Both the position numbers and the translations under genes were made by a program. Shown here in pieces: positions 45,429 to 54,978 of a DNA stretch of 64,000 bases. This DNA comes from Paenibacillus paeoniae. Its GTDB lineage: Bacteria > Bacillota > Bacilli > Paenibacillales > Paenibacillaceae. Within the stretch, counting starts at the first letter, position 1; each line of letters starts with the position of its first letter. The stretch lies in NCBI RefSeq assembly GCF_003388735.1, contig NZ_QUBQ01000001.1, forward strand, positions 2,418,001 to 2,482,000, read 5' to 3'. The notes beneath the pieces were generated by a model. The model worked only from the letters and a program-made list of their open reading frames with translations, was not told the origin of the DNA and made no database searches.

Positions 45429-46892
45429 CTACTGTTTGCCGCCCAGTTGAAAAATGAGCGCCGCAAGCCGGCTTATCCCATGCTCCATCCCTTCGAAAGA
45501 TGCATAGGCGTAGGATAACCGCAAATAGGGTTCGCCCAGTCCGGGATCATATACGCTCCCGGGATGTAGAAGAATGCCTTCCTTCAAGGCAAGCTCGAAT
45601 AACTTTCGCACCGATAACGGAAGGAGAATTCGCAGCCAAATATAGAACCCTCCCTGCGGCAGACTCCACTCCGCATAGCTTTGCATATAACGGTCCAGCA
45701 GGGTGGACATATGATTCCTTCTGCGACGCAACTCCTCTCGCAATCCGGCAAGATGCTTGTCATAAAGCCCCGTCTCCAGCCACTCAGCAACAGCATACTG
45801 CGACAGCGCGCTTGTCCCGTAGTCGGTCTGCATCTTGATGTCGGACAAACGATCAATAACCGGTTCAGGCGCAACTACCCATCCAAGCCTAAGTCCCGGC
45901 CCCAGTGACTTGGACATGCTTCCGATATACAGCACAAGCCCTTCGCGGTCCAACGACTTCAATGGAGCCGGAGGAGAAGCGTCCAGCCAGAGATCCCCAT
46001 AGACATCGTCCTCCACAACAGGCAACCGCTCATGCATACATACCCGCATTAGCTCTTCCCTTCGAGATGCGGACATGAGACAGCCCGTAGGATTATGAAA
46101 AGTAGGTATTGTATATAACATAGCAGCATCCGTCTGCCGCTTCATCGGCCCGATTCGCCCCGCGATCAGCCCCTCCTTGTCCATTGGCATGCCGCATGGG
46201 CGAACACCCGTGGACTGAACGACATGAATGGAATTAAGGTAGCTGGGGCTCTCCGTTAGAATCGTCGAGCCTTCACGCAGCAGCCCAAGCGATATGAGCT
46301 GCAAGGCTTGCAGGGCGCCGGATACAATCAGAATTGAAGACGGCGCCGCCTTGATTCCTTTCGACAGCAAGTATCTGCTCAAGGCTTCTCTCAGTCGAAG
46401 GCTTCCACGCGGCTCTGAATAACTCAGCGAGAGAACATCTCCGCGGCTCTGCAAGGAATGCAGCATGGTGTGTGCAGGCAGCAAATCCGGGGAGGGCTCG
46501 CCTGTTCCGAGCCGCAGAATGGCTTTGTCCTCTTCCGCTTTATTAATGATTTGAATCCATTGATGATTAGGCTGATGTGCCCCCGCTGCCACATAACGTC
46601 CCCAATCATGTGATCGCGAGGAAGCGATCACGTTCCACGTATTGTTAACCACCACTGTTCCATGACCCACCCTGGACTGAATAAGTCCATCCGCAGTCAG
46701 TTCATCCAGTGCGTACACAATTGTACTTCGATTGACTCCGAACCTGCGTGCGAGTTCTCTTTGCGTCGGAATTTTAGTTCCAACGGGCCATTCGCCATTT
46801 CGTATTTTCTCTACTATGCGATCACAAATTTGCTGAAACAACGGGATAGTTGAACTTCGATCGAGAAGCCATTCTTCAGTCATAACATCCAT
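45429..46892 (-). CDS. MocR-type GntR regulator with aminotransferase domain
   Basis: 487 residues. Winged helix about 14-80 (IPTQRELARRFGVNRSTIVY) and class I aminotransferase domain about 115-480 with PLP Lys in GSMSKSLGPGLRLGW. The N-terminal start is uncertain (ATG 46892 or 46883). Divergent from the LysE-type exporter; direct repeats lie between them. Confidence 0.9.
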   Translation of the reverse strand: MDVMTEEWLLDRSSTIPLFQQICDRIVEKIRNGEWPVGTKIPTQRELARRFGVNRSTIVYALDELTADGLIQSRVGHGTVVVNNTWNVIASSRSHDWGRYVAAGAHQPNHQWIQIINKAEEDKAILRLGTGEPSPDLLPAHTMLHSLQSRGDVLSLSYSEPRGSLRLREALSRYLLSKGIKAAPSSILIVSGALQALQLISLGLLREGSTILTESPSYLNSIHVVQSTGVRPCGMPMDKEGLIAGRIGPMKRQTDAAMLYTIPTFHNPTGCLMSASRREELMRVCMHERLPVVEDDVYGDLWLDASPPAPLKSLDREGLVLYIGSMSKSLGPGLRLGWVVAPEPVIDRLSDIKMQTDYGTSALSQYAVAEWLETGLYDKHLAGLREELRRRRNHMSTLLDRYMQSYAEWSLPQGGFYIWLRILLPLSVRKLFELALKEGILLHPGSVYDPGLGEPYLRLSYAYASFEGMEHGISRLAALIFQLGGKQ

Positions 46893-46926
46893 CTTTCTTT
46901 CGTAACGTTTTTCTTATTTTATCAGA

Positions 46927-46957
46927 TTGGTTGGGCCAAATGACAATCCTTTGGTTG
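46927..46957. promoter_or_regulatory. candidate MocR operator ahead of the LysE-type exporter
   Basis: Direct repeats TTGGTTG at 46927-46933 and 46951-46957, 24 bases apart, in the divergent interval; MocR proteins commonly bind direct repeats. An overlapping inverted repeat (CCAAA with TTTGG) is also present. A possible -10 (TAGAAT) lies at 46981. Confidence 0.4.
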
Positions 46958-47010
46958 TCGACTCCGTTCTGCCCTCCCTCTAGAATGGGTAAAAAAGAGG
47001 AGGCAACATC

Positions 47011-47646
47011 ATGATCGGAGCAGCAATTCACGGTTTTATTCTGGCGCTGGGACTTATTCTGCCGCTCGGCGCACAGAACACATTTGTTTTTACGCAAGGA
47101 ACGGTTCACAAAAGGTTTATCAAGGTGCTGCCTGTCATCGTCACCGCCGCCTTGTGCGATACGATTCTGATTGCTCTTGCTGTGCTAGGCGTTTCTGTCA
47201 TCGTATTGGAAAATGATTGGATCAAAGCATTGCTTTATTTGCTGGGATGCGGCTTCTTGCTGTATACGGGATGGGTCACATGGAGGAATCGAAATCGTGT
47301 GCATACGCATAGTGGGGGCAGCAATGGCTTCTCCGCCAGAAAACAAGTGGGCTTCGCGTTCACTGTATCCTTGCTGAACCCTCATGCCATATTAGATACG
47401 GTTGGCGTGATCGGTACCAGCTCCATCCAATACGCCGGCCTGGCAAAGCTCGTATTTGCGATCCTATGTATCTTGACATCTTGGCTGTGGTTCATCAGTC
47501 TGGGAGCAGCCGGTCAATTCATTGGCCAGCGAGTCGGGTCATCTCGAATTCTCTCCCTTATCCCAGCCATATCCGCCGTTATCATGTGGGGCACGGCCCT
47601 ATATCTAGGCTTTCATCTCATCCTGCTCCTGCAAGAACGGATCTAG
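47011..47646 (+). CDS. LysE/ArgO-family amino acid exporter
   Basis: 211 residues, 5-6 membrane helices. The start FILALGLILPLGAQNTFVF is the LysE signature, and SLLNPHAILDTVGV the second conserved block. These export basic amino acids such as lysine or arginine. ATG after GGAGGCAAC. Probably controlled by the divergent MocR regulator. Confidence 0.92.
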   Translation: MIGAAIHGFILALGLILPLGAQNTFVFTQGTVHKRFIKVLPVIVTAALCDTILIALAVLGVSVIVLENDWIKALLYLLGCGFLLYTGWVTWRNRNRVHTHSGGSNGFSARKQVGFAFTVSLLNPHAILDTVGVIGTSSIQYAGLAKLVFAILCILTSWLWFISLGAAGQFIGQRVGSSRILSLIPAISAVIMWGTALYLGFHLILLLQERI

Positions 47647-48605
47647 TATCGGCTCGAATGGGCGGCTATTAACGCTTGCCCCATTCCCCATACTTTCTCT
47701 ACATTGGCGTGGTCGATTGCATAGCGGGGATAATGGGAGGAGCCGAATATATTTTTAAGCTGATCCAAGCCTTGTTCGCTGACCGACGGCTGAACAATCT
47801 CACATTTATGATTGATAAGCTGGCCGGTTGCGTCTTGGAATACATCCGATGTGCAGATGTGATAATAATTGTCCGCCATACCGGACGGATGCGGATTCGT
47901 CAGGTTTTGCGCCCAAGCCAGCGCCTTCCAGTACGACTTCATCTTGGCAATCGTTTCCTTGGATAGCTTCACGCGATTAATTTGAATAGCATTTACTTTA
48001 ATGCCCCGCTCTCTCCATTGCTCTGCCATCTTGATGGTCAAAATCAGGAAGGCCATCTTGGAGTCGCCATACATTTTGTAAGAGCTGTACCTTCTCGTTG
48101 ACCGATGCTCCCCGCGCAGGTTATCGAACTCAATCGATCGTTTGGGGTCAAAAAAGTTTTTAATATTCGTCGTGCAGGCATTCAGCACCCTAGCGTCGTC
48201 GGATCTTGCCAGCCACTCAACCAGCAATTCGATCATATAGAGCGGACCATACGCATTGGTGGCGAAGGATAACTCGACATGCTCCGAGCTCAGCCTGTAC
48301 TCCGTCTCGCCATGACTCAGATAAGCGGCATTATGAATGAGAATATCAAGCTTACTGTATGTGGCCTTGAACACTGCGCAAAATGCACGAATGGAATCGA
48401 AAGAGGATACGTCAAGCTCCAGCAGATCGACGGTTTGATTACCTGAAATGGACATTATCTCTTGCTGGACAGGCTTACTAATTGCTAAATTGCGGCACGC
48501 CATCACTACCCTGTATCCCTCTGCTGCGAATTTATGGGCCGCTGCTTTGCCTATTCCTGAATTAGCGCCTGTAATGACTACGATGCTGTCTTTCATCTTC
48601 GTCAC
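47643..48605 (-). CDS. short-chain dehydrogenase/reductase
   Basis: 320 residues. Rossmann start ITGANSGIGKAAAHKFA, the HNAA motif, and active-site YGDSK. The long C-terminus resembles retinol dehydrogenase-like SDRs; substrate unknown. Its stop overlaps the convergent LysE stop by 4 bases. The Ser that normally precedes the Tyr is replaced in NACTTN, so activity should be checked. Confidence 0.88.
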   Translation of the reverse strand: MTKMKDSIVVITGANSGIGKAAAHKFAAEGYRVVMACRNLAISKPVQQEIMSISGNQTVDLLELDVSSFDSIRAFCAVFKATYSKLDILIHNAAYLSHGETEYRLSSEHVELSFATNAYGPLYMIELLVEWLARSDDARVLNACTTNIKNFFDPKRSIEFDNLRGEHRSTRRYSSYKMYGDSKMAFLILTIKMAEQWRERGIKVNAIQINRVKLSKETIAKMKSYWKALAWAQNLTNPHPSGMADNYYHICTSDVFQDATGQLINHKCEIVQPSVSEQGLDQLKNIFGSSHYPRYAIDHANVEKVWGMGQALIAAHSSRY

Positions 48606-48672
48606 ACCTCCATTTATCGATCATATCATAGAATCCAGAAGGACCTCTACACGAAGTCCTTCTGATCTAGAC

Positions 48673-48897
48673 TTATCCGTCTGGAGCCACTCGATCCCGA
48701 TAATACAGCCTGACATATACGCCATTGCGTTCCAGCAGCTCAGCATGAGTACCTTGCTCTTCAATTCCGTTATCTGTGAGCACCACAATGCGCTGCGCAT
48801 TGCGAACAGTCGATAGACGATGTGCAATCACAATCGTAGTTCGCTCCTCCGTCAACTTCTCCAGAGCGTCTTGCACTGCGCGTTCACTTTCAAGATC
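48673..48897 (-). pseudogene. 3' remnant of an ABC exporter (nucleotide-binding domain end)
   Basis: Only the last 75 or so residues of an MdlB/LmrA-type half-transporter remain: [14 protein letters not shown], then the H-loop [11 protein letters not shown] and the D-rich tail. Walker A, signature and Walker B motifs and all membrane helices are missing. Homology stops abruptly at the Asp codon near 48895; upstream of that the frame reads antisense of the next remnant. Confidence 0.8.
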
Positions 48898-49332
48898 CCT
48901 CCTATTTGATCTTCCTCTCGACATCGCAAAGGCGGATCATGAAGAAGCAGAGGCCTATGTGGAAGCACTGCTGAATCCATCGCTGCCCAAACTTCGCGGA
49001 GCCACGAGGAAACCTCCAACGGGGAAACTGAATGGGCAGCTTGGATTAATGGATTACGACTGAAATTGTGCAGCGGCGAGTCGCTCGGACAGATCATTCC
49101 GGAATCGGTAAAAGAAGTGACCTATGATGATTCGGGGAACTTTCATTATGAGCATGAGGATTGGAGCATAACGTCGTCTCCCGAAAAGTTTTTCAGAGAA
49201 GGTCAGGCTGGCGATTCGGATCGTTTCTCCGTCAGCGGGAAGGACGATCTCTATTGGGCGCTGCAATTTCACCGAGACGAAGAAGGTGTCATCACGGGCA
49301 GAATCATTGTACTTGATCCTCAAAAGCATTAA
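48898..49332 (+). pseudogene. 3' remnant of an unknown gene, with a frameshift
   Basis: No start is visible. From about 48898 one frame reads [20 protein letters not shown] and onward to about 48990-49000; a different frame then continues without stop (HEETSNGETEWAAWINGL, LCSGESLGQIIPESVKEV and on) to the stop at 49332. A frameshift near 48990-49010 would join the two. No family recognised; acidic, cytoplasmic-looking. Confidence 0.5.
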
Positions 49333-49349
49333 TGGTTTTCTGTTCATTA

Positions 49350-49397
49350 AAGAAGGCCATCCTCAAAGCCACAAGTGACTTTGGGGACGGCCTCTTC
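49350..49397 (-). terminator. terminator after the second MATE gene
   Basis: Stem GAAGGCCATCCTCAAAG with CTTTGGGGACGGCCTCTTC; short T-rich tail on the minus strand. It directly follows the MATE stop. Confidence 0.7.
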
Positions 49398-50843
49398 CTA
49401 TATGAGCTTATGTCTGTACCACTTGTCTCCTCTGAACCGCCAAGCGAATATGATGCCGCGGACGCCCCATTCGGCCACCATCGCCACCCATACGCCCATC
49501 AGGCCAAAGCCCAGCGTAATGCCAAGAATGTAGCCTAAAATAATACGGAACAGCCACATCGAAAGCAGCGATGCGATCGACGTAAATTTGGAATCGCCTG
49601 CCGCGCGCAAGGCCGACGGCATAATGAAGCTGAACGACCATACAATCGGCTGCGCGATTGCAATCAGCAGAATCAGCGCAAAGATAGAAGGTACAATCTC
49701 CTTCGGCGGAGCGTACAGCTTCACCAGCATAGGGAACATGAGCAGTAAGATGACGGTAATAATGACAAAGAAAATCGTCGATAGTCCGATAAAGGACTTG
49801 ATAAACTTCCTCGCATCCTCGATATCTCTTCGCCCCATACATTGGCCCACTACCGTAACGATCGCTACGCTAAGCGCCGTACCCCCGATCTGGAACAGCA
49901 TCGTCAGCGAGTTGCTGATCGCATTGACTGTAATAGCCAGCGTGCCCAGATGCACGATAAACGTCTGGGTCAACAGCTTGCCCCCATTGAAGAACATTTG
50001 CTCCATGGCGAAAGGAATGCCGATATACAAGATTTTTTTCAAAATAGACCAATGGATAAGAAAAGTATCTCTAAGTTTAATCCGAATCGTTTGATTATAT
50101 TTAAACAAATAAATCATCGACACAACCATACCTAACACACGTGCCAGTATTAACGAGATTGATAATCCAATTACGCCCATATCGAACATTTTAATCAGAA
50201 TAACATTTAGCAGAAAATAAGATACGTTCAGAATCAGCGACAGCACGAGACACGCTTTTGTCTCCGCTACGCCTCTGAGCACGCCTGTGACGGCCTGATA
50301 GATCGCAATGAACGGATAAGAGATGCAGCTGCCGATCAGAAATATTTTCGCATGATGCAGGACATCCGCATCCGCGTTTCCGAATAGCGCATTTAAAGTA
50401 GAGGCATGGAACACGATGATCAATGCCGCGATGACTACAGATACGATAGCCACCGATGATATCGCCTGTGAAGCTGACTTCGCCACCATTTCTCCATTGC
50501 CTCTGCCTTTATATTGAGCCACGATTACCGTCCCGCCTGTTGCAATTGCGACAAACAGGTTCACCAGAAACATATTGATTGAATCGACCATGCTGACTGC
50601 GCTGACGGCCGCAACCCCGGAGGAGCTGACCATGGCTGTGTTCATAATCGCCATTAATACAATAAACGCCGAATCTACAAAAATGGGAATAATGATTGCG
50701 AAAATTTGCTTGTAATCCATGGAGCTGCCCGTAAAATACTTCGTTAATAACGAGTCGCTCTTCCGTTGAATGCTGGATCGTATGCCGCCGTCCACAGCCT
50801 CATCACTTCTTTTCCTATTATTCTGACTGATTTCGCTGTCCAT
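49398..50843 (-). CDS. MATE-family efflux protein
   Basis: 481 residues, 12 membrane helices, NorM-like (IIIPIFVDSAFIVLMAIMNT, ATGGTVIVAQYKG, PSALRAAGDSKFTS). The 45-residue charged N-terminus is longer than usual and ATG 50843 has no clear ribosome site, so the true start may lie downstream. It sits next to the peptide exporter but is separated from it by a terminator. Confidence 0.88.
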   Translation of the reverse strand: MDSEISQNNRKRSDEAVDGGIRSSIQRKSDSLLTKYFTGSSMDYKQIFAIIIPIFVDSAFIVLMAIMNTAMVSSSGVAAVSAVSMVDSINMFLVNLFVAIATGGTVIVAQYKGRGNGEMVAKSASQAISSVAIVSVVIAALIIVFHASTLNALFGNADADVLHHAKIFLIGSCISYPFIAIYQAVTGVLRGVAETKACLVLSLILNVSYFLLNVILIKMFDMGVIGLSISLILARVLGMVVSMIYLFKYNQTIRIKLRDTFLIHWSILKKILYIGIPFAMEQMFFNGGKLLTQTFIVHLGTLAITVNAISNSLTMLFQIGGTALSVAIVTVVGQCMGRRDIEDARKFIKSFIGLSTIFFVIITVILLLMFPMLVKLYAPPKEIVPSIFALILLIAIAQPIVWSFSFIMPSALRAAGDSKFTSIASLLSMWLFRIILGYILGITLGFGLMGVWVAMVAEWGVRGIIFAWRFRGDKWYRHKLI

Positions 50844-50852
50844 AAAGAAAGC

Positions 50853-50880
50853 CCGATCTATTCATCATGAATAGAATCGG
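50853..50880 (-). repeat. hairpin in front of the second MATE gene
   Basis: Inverted repeat CCGATCTATTCA with TGAATAGAATCGG (one bulge), followed on the minus strand by GCTTTCTTT and then the annotated ATG. It could be a small attenuator or may mean the start is wrong. Confidence 0.45.
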
Positions 50881-50916
50881 ACGCCAACTTTCCTATTAGC
50901 TTCTACCTCAGTATAA

Positions 50917-50943
50917 CAAAAAAACGGCGGATGTGCCGTTTTT
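50917..50943. terminator. terminator after the peptide exporter
   Basis: AAAAACGGC pairs with GCCGTTTTT around GGATGT; T-runs occur on both strands. It lies about 50 bases beyond the exporter stop and separates it from the MATE gene. Confidence 0.78.
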
Positions 50944-50995
50944 CCGAAATTTCATCTTAACTCCCCTTAGGTGGATCGCATAAGTGTTCGAATGG

Positions 50996-53900
50996 CTACG
51001 CCAGCTGCTGATGGATCAAATAGGAGTAAAGCCCGCCCGACTCCATCAGCTCATCATGCGTTCCGCTTTCGACCACACAGCCTTTATCCAGCACGAGGAT
51101 ACGGTCCGCATGCTTCACCGTACTAAGCCGATGAGCGATAATGAGCGTCGTTCGGTGCTTCAGCATTTCCTTCATATTGTGCTGAATCAGCCTCTCCGAT
51201 TCCGTATCGAGAGCGCTTGTCGCCTCGTCGAACAGCAGCAACGGGGGATTGCCTAGCAATGCTCTTGCAATCGCAATCCGTTGGCTCTGGCCTCCGGATA
51301 ACCTCATTCCTCCCTCGCCTATCATCGTCTCGTAGCCTAACGCCGTATTTCGAATGAAATCATGGGCGCCAGCTAGAACGGCAGCCGCCTCAATATCCTG
51401 ATGGGACGCATCCGGTTGCCGGAACGCTATATTGTCTCGAATGGACCCCCGGAATATGGCCGTTTCTTGCTGTACAACTCCGATATGGGATCGCAAGGAT
51501 TCTACATCGATGCTTTGCAAATCATAGCCATCCAGCGTAATCCGGCCGCTCGCAGGAAGATATAGCCTCGTGATCAGATTAGCCATCGTCGACTTGCCGG
51601 AGCCGCTTCTGCCGACTAATGCGACCGTCTGTCCGGGAAACATCTCGAAGGAAACGTTTTGCAGCGCATTAGTCCCGTCTTCCTCATAGCGGAACGTCAC
51701 ATTATCCCAAACCAGATGTCCACTGGTGCGAGCAAGCTTGCGGAGATGCTGATCTTCCTTCTGCTCTGGCGACGCTTGGAACACATCGTCCAGCCGCTCC
51801 ACCGAGATGCGCGCTTCCATAAGATCATCCATCATTTGAATCAAATACGAAAATGATTGTGTAACTGTCGCCAGCAGTACGGTGAAGGCGACCAGCTCGC
51901 CAGCCGTCATTTCATTAGCCAGTACATAGCGGGAACCAAAAAACAACACAATGATGGTGCCGAGCGTCCGAATCCACTCGCTGCCAGCTTCTGCAGATAC
52001 CCACAGGAACATGCCTTTGAGCCGCAAATCCATGGCCTTCTTAAACTTAAGCTTGAGCCCGTCAAATACTTTCTGCTCCGCTGTCAAGCTTTTCACCGCA
52101 GCGATATGCTGCACAGCCTCCACCATCGTCGAATCCGAGTCGGCCTCCGCCAGAAATTGCTTGCGGCTATTCCGCCGCATACGCGGACTGATGACATAAA
52201 TCAATAAGGCGTACAGAGGAAAAATAACAGCAGCCAGCAAAAACAGCTTCGCATTGTAATACAGCATTAAAGAGCCGTACACTATGATCGTAACCAGGTC
52301 CAAAATAAAGCTGGATGCGCTGTTCGTCAGTATTTTACGCAGCTTCTCGTTTTCATTCACCCGCGCCAGCATATCGCCTACCGTTCGTTCATTGAAAAAC
52401 GACAGCGGAAGTCTAAGCACATGCTTATAGAAGGCATGAATCATATTCATATCAATCTGCAGCGCTGTCTTGGACGCAATCCATTGCCTAATGAAGATAA
52501 AGCAGGTATTCGCAAGCGAGATCGCCAGCATGCCCAGCAGCAGGAGAAGAAGAAGTCCTTCGTCCCTGTCGACCAGTACGGTGTCGATAACCTTCTGGGT
52601 GAAAACAGGAAGAGAGAGCGACAACAACTGGATGACGACGGATAGCGTCAGCACAAGAGCCAGCATGCGGCTATGCGGCTTTAGGAACGAGACATATCTG
52701 CGTAGGGTGGATGAATGGCCGCTGTATGCTTTCATATCCTCTGTGGGCGCCAATTGAAGCAGCATACCGTTCCAGCCGTCGGCGAATTGCTCCAGAGTCA
52801 GCTTCTCGATCCCAATTGCCGGGTCGCCTACAATGACATGCTCATTCGTAATCGCATAGACCACAACATAGTGATTGCCTCTCCAATGGGCAATAGCAGG
52901 CAAATGAAGTTCAGCCAGCTCTAGTATACCTGTGCGGTAGCCCTGTGCAAGGAAACCAAGCGATTGTGCCGTAATCCGCAATTGCTGGAGAGTCGTTCCC
53001 GAACGGGAAGTCCCGGCGATCGCCTTAATGGTATGAATAGGCATTCTAATGCCATAATACTGGCTGATCATGCTGAGGCAGGTCGGACCGCAGTCCATCT
53101 CGCTCTGCTGGAGCACAATGGGATATCTGCGCCTGAACCGCTTGCTTGCTCTCGCTTCATAGGAAAGCGGCAAGTTATGGTTCATGGCCGTGCTGTTATC
53201 CTGTTCATCTTCCATTTCGAGCGCAGACTCCAACGGTTTCTCTGCCTGCTCCGCTCTCTCTTGCTCCTTCCTCCAACCATATACTCCGCCGGCAAGTCCG
53301 CCTGATCCATAAATTTGGGTTGCATTGCTGACAAGCTGTTCCCGCATACCCGGATACATTCGGATTAGCACGTCCATCACTTCTTTGGACAGGCGAAGAA
53401 GAGTCGATTCCTCCGTCATCCTGACCGTTCGATCCAGTGGTTCGCCGCCCAGCAGCGATAAGCCGCCGAAGTAATCTCCCTCTATCAATTCACAATGCCA
53501 TTGTCCTGTGCTTTCGGACACCACTTCCGCACGTCCAGAGCGCAGTATATATAAGGAATCCCCTACTTCTCCTTCTGTGACCACAATCGTGCCCGCTTCA
53601 AACCGGCAAAGGGCCATTTTATCCTGCAGGGAATGCAGCACGTTCGTTTCTATCCGAGAGAATAAAGCGGAGGTCTGCAAAAACGTCAGCGTGGAATCAG
53701 AGGCAATATACATGTTCAAATAACCTTCAAGCTCCGGCTGAAGGTGCAGCAGCTCTACAAAATCATCCTTGGCAAGCTTCCAGACCCATAGCTCAGTCGA
53801 AGCCCGAACGGTTATATCGGAAATTTCACGGCCTAGCAGCCCGCTTTCGCCAAAATGCTCGCCAGGTTGCAAGAGGCCCAGATTTGTTTCACTACCGTCC

Positions 53901-54085
53901 GTCTGTTCTTTCATTCTTCTCGCTTGCCCTGTTGCTATAATATAGAACGCTTCAATCGGCTTGCCCGTCTGAATGATGGTTTGTCCCATCAGGTATTGTT
54001 CAGGAACAAGCCTTTGCGATAAGAGGGCTCTCTCCTGCTCATTCATGACATCAAAGAGAGAGACTCGATTCAACAGCGATTCCAA
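50996..54085 (-). CDS. HetC-like peptide exporter: cNMP-binding x2, C39 peptidase, ABC transporter
   Basis: 1029 residues. Two cyclic-nucleotide-binding-like domains (about 6-120 and 135-255) precede a C39 peptidase domain (about 322-450) with catalytic Cys332 in QQSEMDCGPTC, His405 in GNHYVV and Asp421. Six membrane helices (about 465-740) and an ATPase domain (about 800-1025: GRSGSGKST, LSGGQSQR, LLLFDEATSALD) follow. It should cut double-glycine leaders and export the core peptide, which fits the precursors at 54979-55388. The architecture is that of cyanobacterial HetC-type exporters. Whether the cNMP-like domains bind a nucleotide is unknown. It starts 15 bases after the parvulin gene. 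Confidence 0.92.
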   Translation of the reverse strand: MESLLNRVSLFDVMNEQERALLSQRLVPEQYLMGQTIIQTGKPIEAFYIIATGQARRMKEQTDGSETNLGLLQPGEHFGESGLLGREISDITVRASTELWVWKLAKDDFVELLHLQPELEGYLNMYIASDSTLTFLQTSALFSRIETNVLHSLQDKMALCRFEAGTIVVTEGEVGDSLYILRSGRAEVVSESTGQWHCELIEGDYFGGLSLLGGEPLDRTVRMTEESTLLRLSKEVMDVLIRMYPGMREQLVSNATQIYGSGGLAGGVYGWRKEQERAEQAEKPLESALEMEDEQDNSTAMNHNLPLSYEARASKRFRRRYPIVLQQSEMDCGPTCLSMISQYYGIRMPIHTIKAIAGTSRSGTTLQQLRITAQSLGFLAQGYRTGILELAELHLPAIAHWRGNHYVVVYAITNEHVIVGDPAIGIEKLTLEQFADGWNGMLLQLAPTEDMKAYSGHSSTLRRYVSFLKPHSRMLALVLTLSVVIQLLSLSLPVFTQKVIDTVLVDRDEGLLLLLLLGMLAISLANTCFIFIRQWIASKTALQIDMNMIHAFYKHVLRLPLSFFNERTVGDMLARVNENEKLRKILTNSASSFILDLVTIIVYGSLMLYYNAKLFLLAAVIFPLYALLIYVISPRMRRNSRKQFLAEADSDSTMVEAVQHIAAVKSLTAEQKVFDGLKLKFKKAMDLRLKGMFLWVSAEAGSEWIRTLGTIIVLFFGSRYVLANEMTAGELVAFTVLLATVTQSFSYLIQMMDDLMEARISVERLDDVFQASPEQKEDQHLRKLARTSGHLVWDNVTFRYEEDGTNALQNVSFEMFPGQTVALVGRSGSGKSTMANLITRLYLPASGRITLDGYDLQSIDVESLRSHIGVVQQETAIFRGSIRDNIAFRQPDASHQDIEAAAVLAGAHDFIRNTALGYETMIGEGGMRLSGGQSQRIAIARALLGNPPLLLFDEATSALDTESERLIQHNMKEMLKHRTTLIIAHRLSTVKHADRILVLDKGCVVESGTHDELMESGGLYSYLIHQQLA

Positions 54086-54100
54086 CTTGCTTCACACCCA

Positions 54101-54883
54101 TCAATGATCTGGTTTATCGTGTTTATTCCATAGCGCATAATGAATCTCCATCTCATTCATCTGCTCGCGAATCCATTCCTCGAATATAATCATTCCAATA
54201 CGGCTTCTAAGCGGCTCTTCAAGTCGGGCACTCTTCATTTCCTCTACTTTGAGCAATAGATATCCATGACTCGTCTTAAGCGGACCCAGAATTTCACCGG
54301 GCTGCGCGCCGAAGACAGCTGCTGCTTCAACTGAGGTTAAGCTGTCGCGGCCAACCTCGCCGACGAACCCGCCAGCTCTCCTTGTCTCGACATCTTCTGA
54401 ATATTCACGGGCAAGGCTATGAAAGTCACCGCCTTCCTCCATGCGAAACAACAGCTCGCGAGCTGCTCCGTATTCCTTCAACACGATTCTGGATATGATT
54501 GCGATATCGAACAATAGGCGGTTTTCATAAAAATATGGCTCAACTTTAGGAGTGGCGAGGTTCTCAGCTACTTTCGATTCCAGCAATCCATCACGTACCC
54601 GGTCCCCCAAATCCTCCAATGTCAGGCCATTCTGATCAAGCCATTCCATAGCTGCAGCGACCTGCAGCAGCCCGTTCTGTCGACGGAAATCATCGATACC
54701 CGTCTGCAATTCGTCATCTGTAACCGTTATGCCCGATTTCCCCGCGTATTGATGAACGATCACTTGTCTCGCCTTTCGTTGAAGGAGATCCGTAATTTGA
54801 TGATTTCGGGCGTAGCAGAGCAGTTCATGGAACGTAATGTCCTGACCTTTTATGGTCATTAATACTGCATCATATAAGGACAT
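54101..54883 (-). CDS. parvulin/SurA-like peptidyl-prolyl isomerase, peptide-maturation associated
   Basis: 260 residues: SurA-type helical N-domain about 1-120, parvulin-like domain about 125-225 (GGDFHSLAREYSED, GGFVGEVGR, PGEILGPLKTSHGYLLLKV). There is no signal peptide, so it should act in the cytoplasm, unlike PrsA. Such PpiC-related proteins often accompany cNMP/C39 exporters and double-glycine peptides. It may chaperone or present the precursors to the exporter. ATG after GAGGG. Confidence 0.88.
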   Translation of the reverse strand: MSLYDAVLMTIKGQDITFHELLCYARNHQITDLLQRKARQVIVHQYAGKSGITVTDDELQTGIDDFRRQNGLLQVAAAMEWLDQNGLTLEDLGDRVRDGLLESKVAENLATPKVEPYFYENRLLFDIAIISRIVLKEYGAARELLFRMEEGGDFHSLAREYSEDVETRRAGGFVGEVGRDSLTSVEAAAVFGAQPGEILGPLKTSHGYLLLKVEEMKSARLEEPLRSRIGMIIFEEWIREQMNEMEIHYALWNKHDKPDH

Positions 54884-54913
54884 GTCTATCCCTCATTTAT
54901 GTTCATTAATAGG

Positions 54914-54950
54914 AAGAAAAGAAAGAATCACCCCAATGAAGAGGTGATTA
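54914..54950 (-). terminator. weak terminator between precursor and maturation genes
   Basis: On the minus strand AATCACCTC pairs with GGGGTGATT, then CTTTCTTTTCTT. Its position after the precursors suggests partial termination, yielding more precursor than exporter transcript. Confidence 0.6.
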
Positions 54951-54978
54951 GTAAGGCGAGATACTTGTGTTGATTAGA

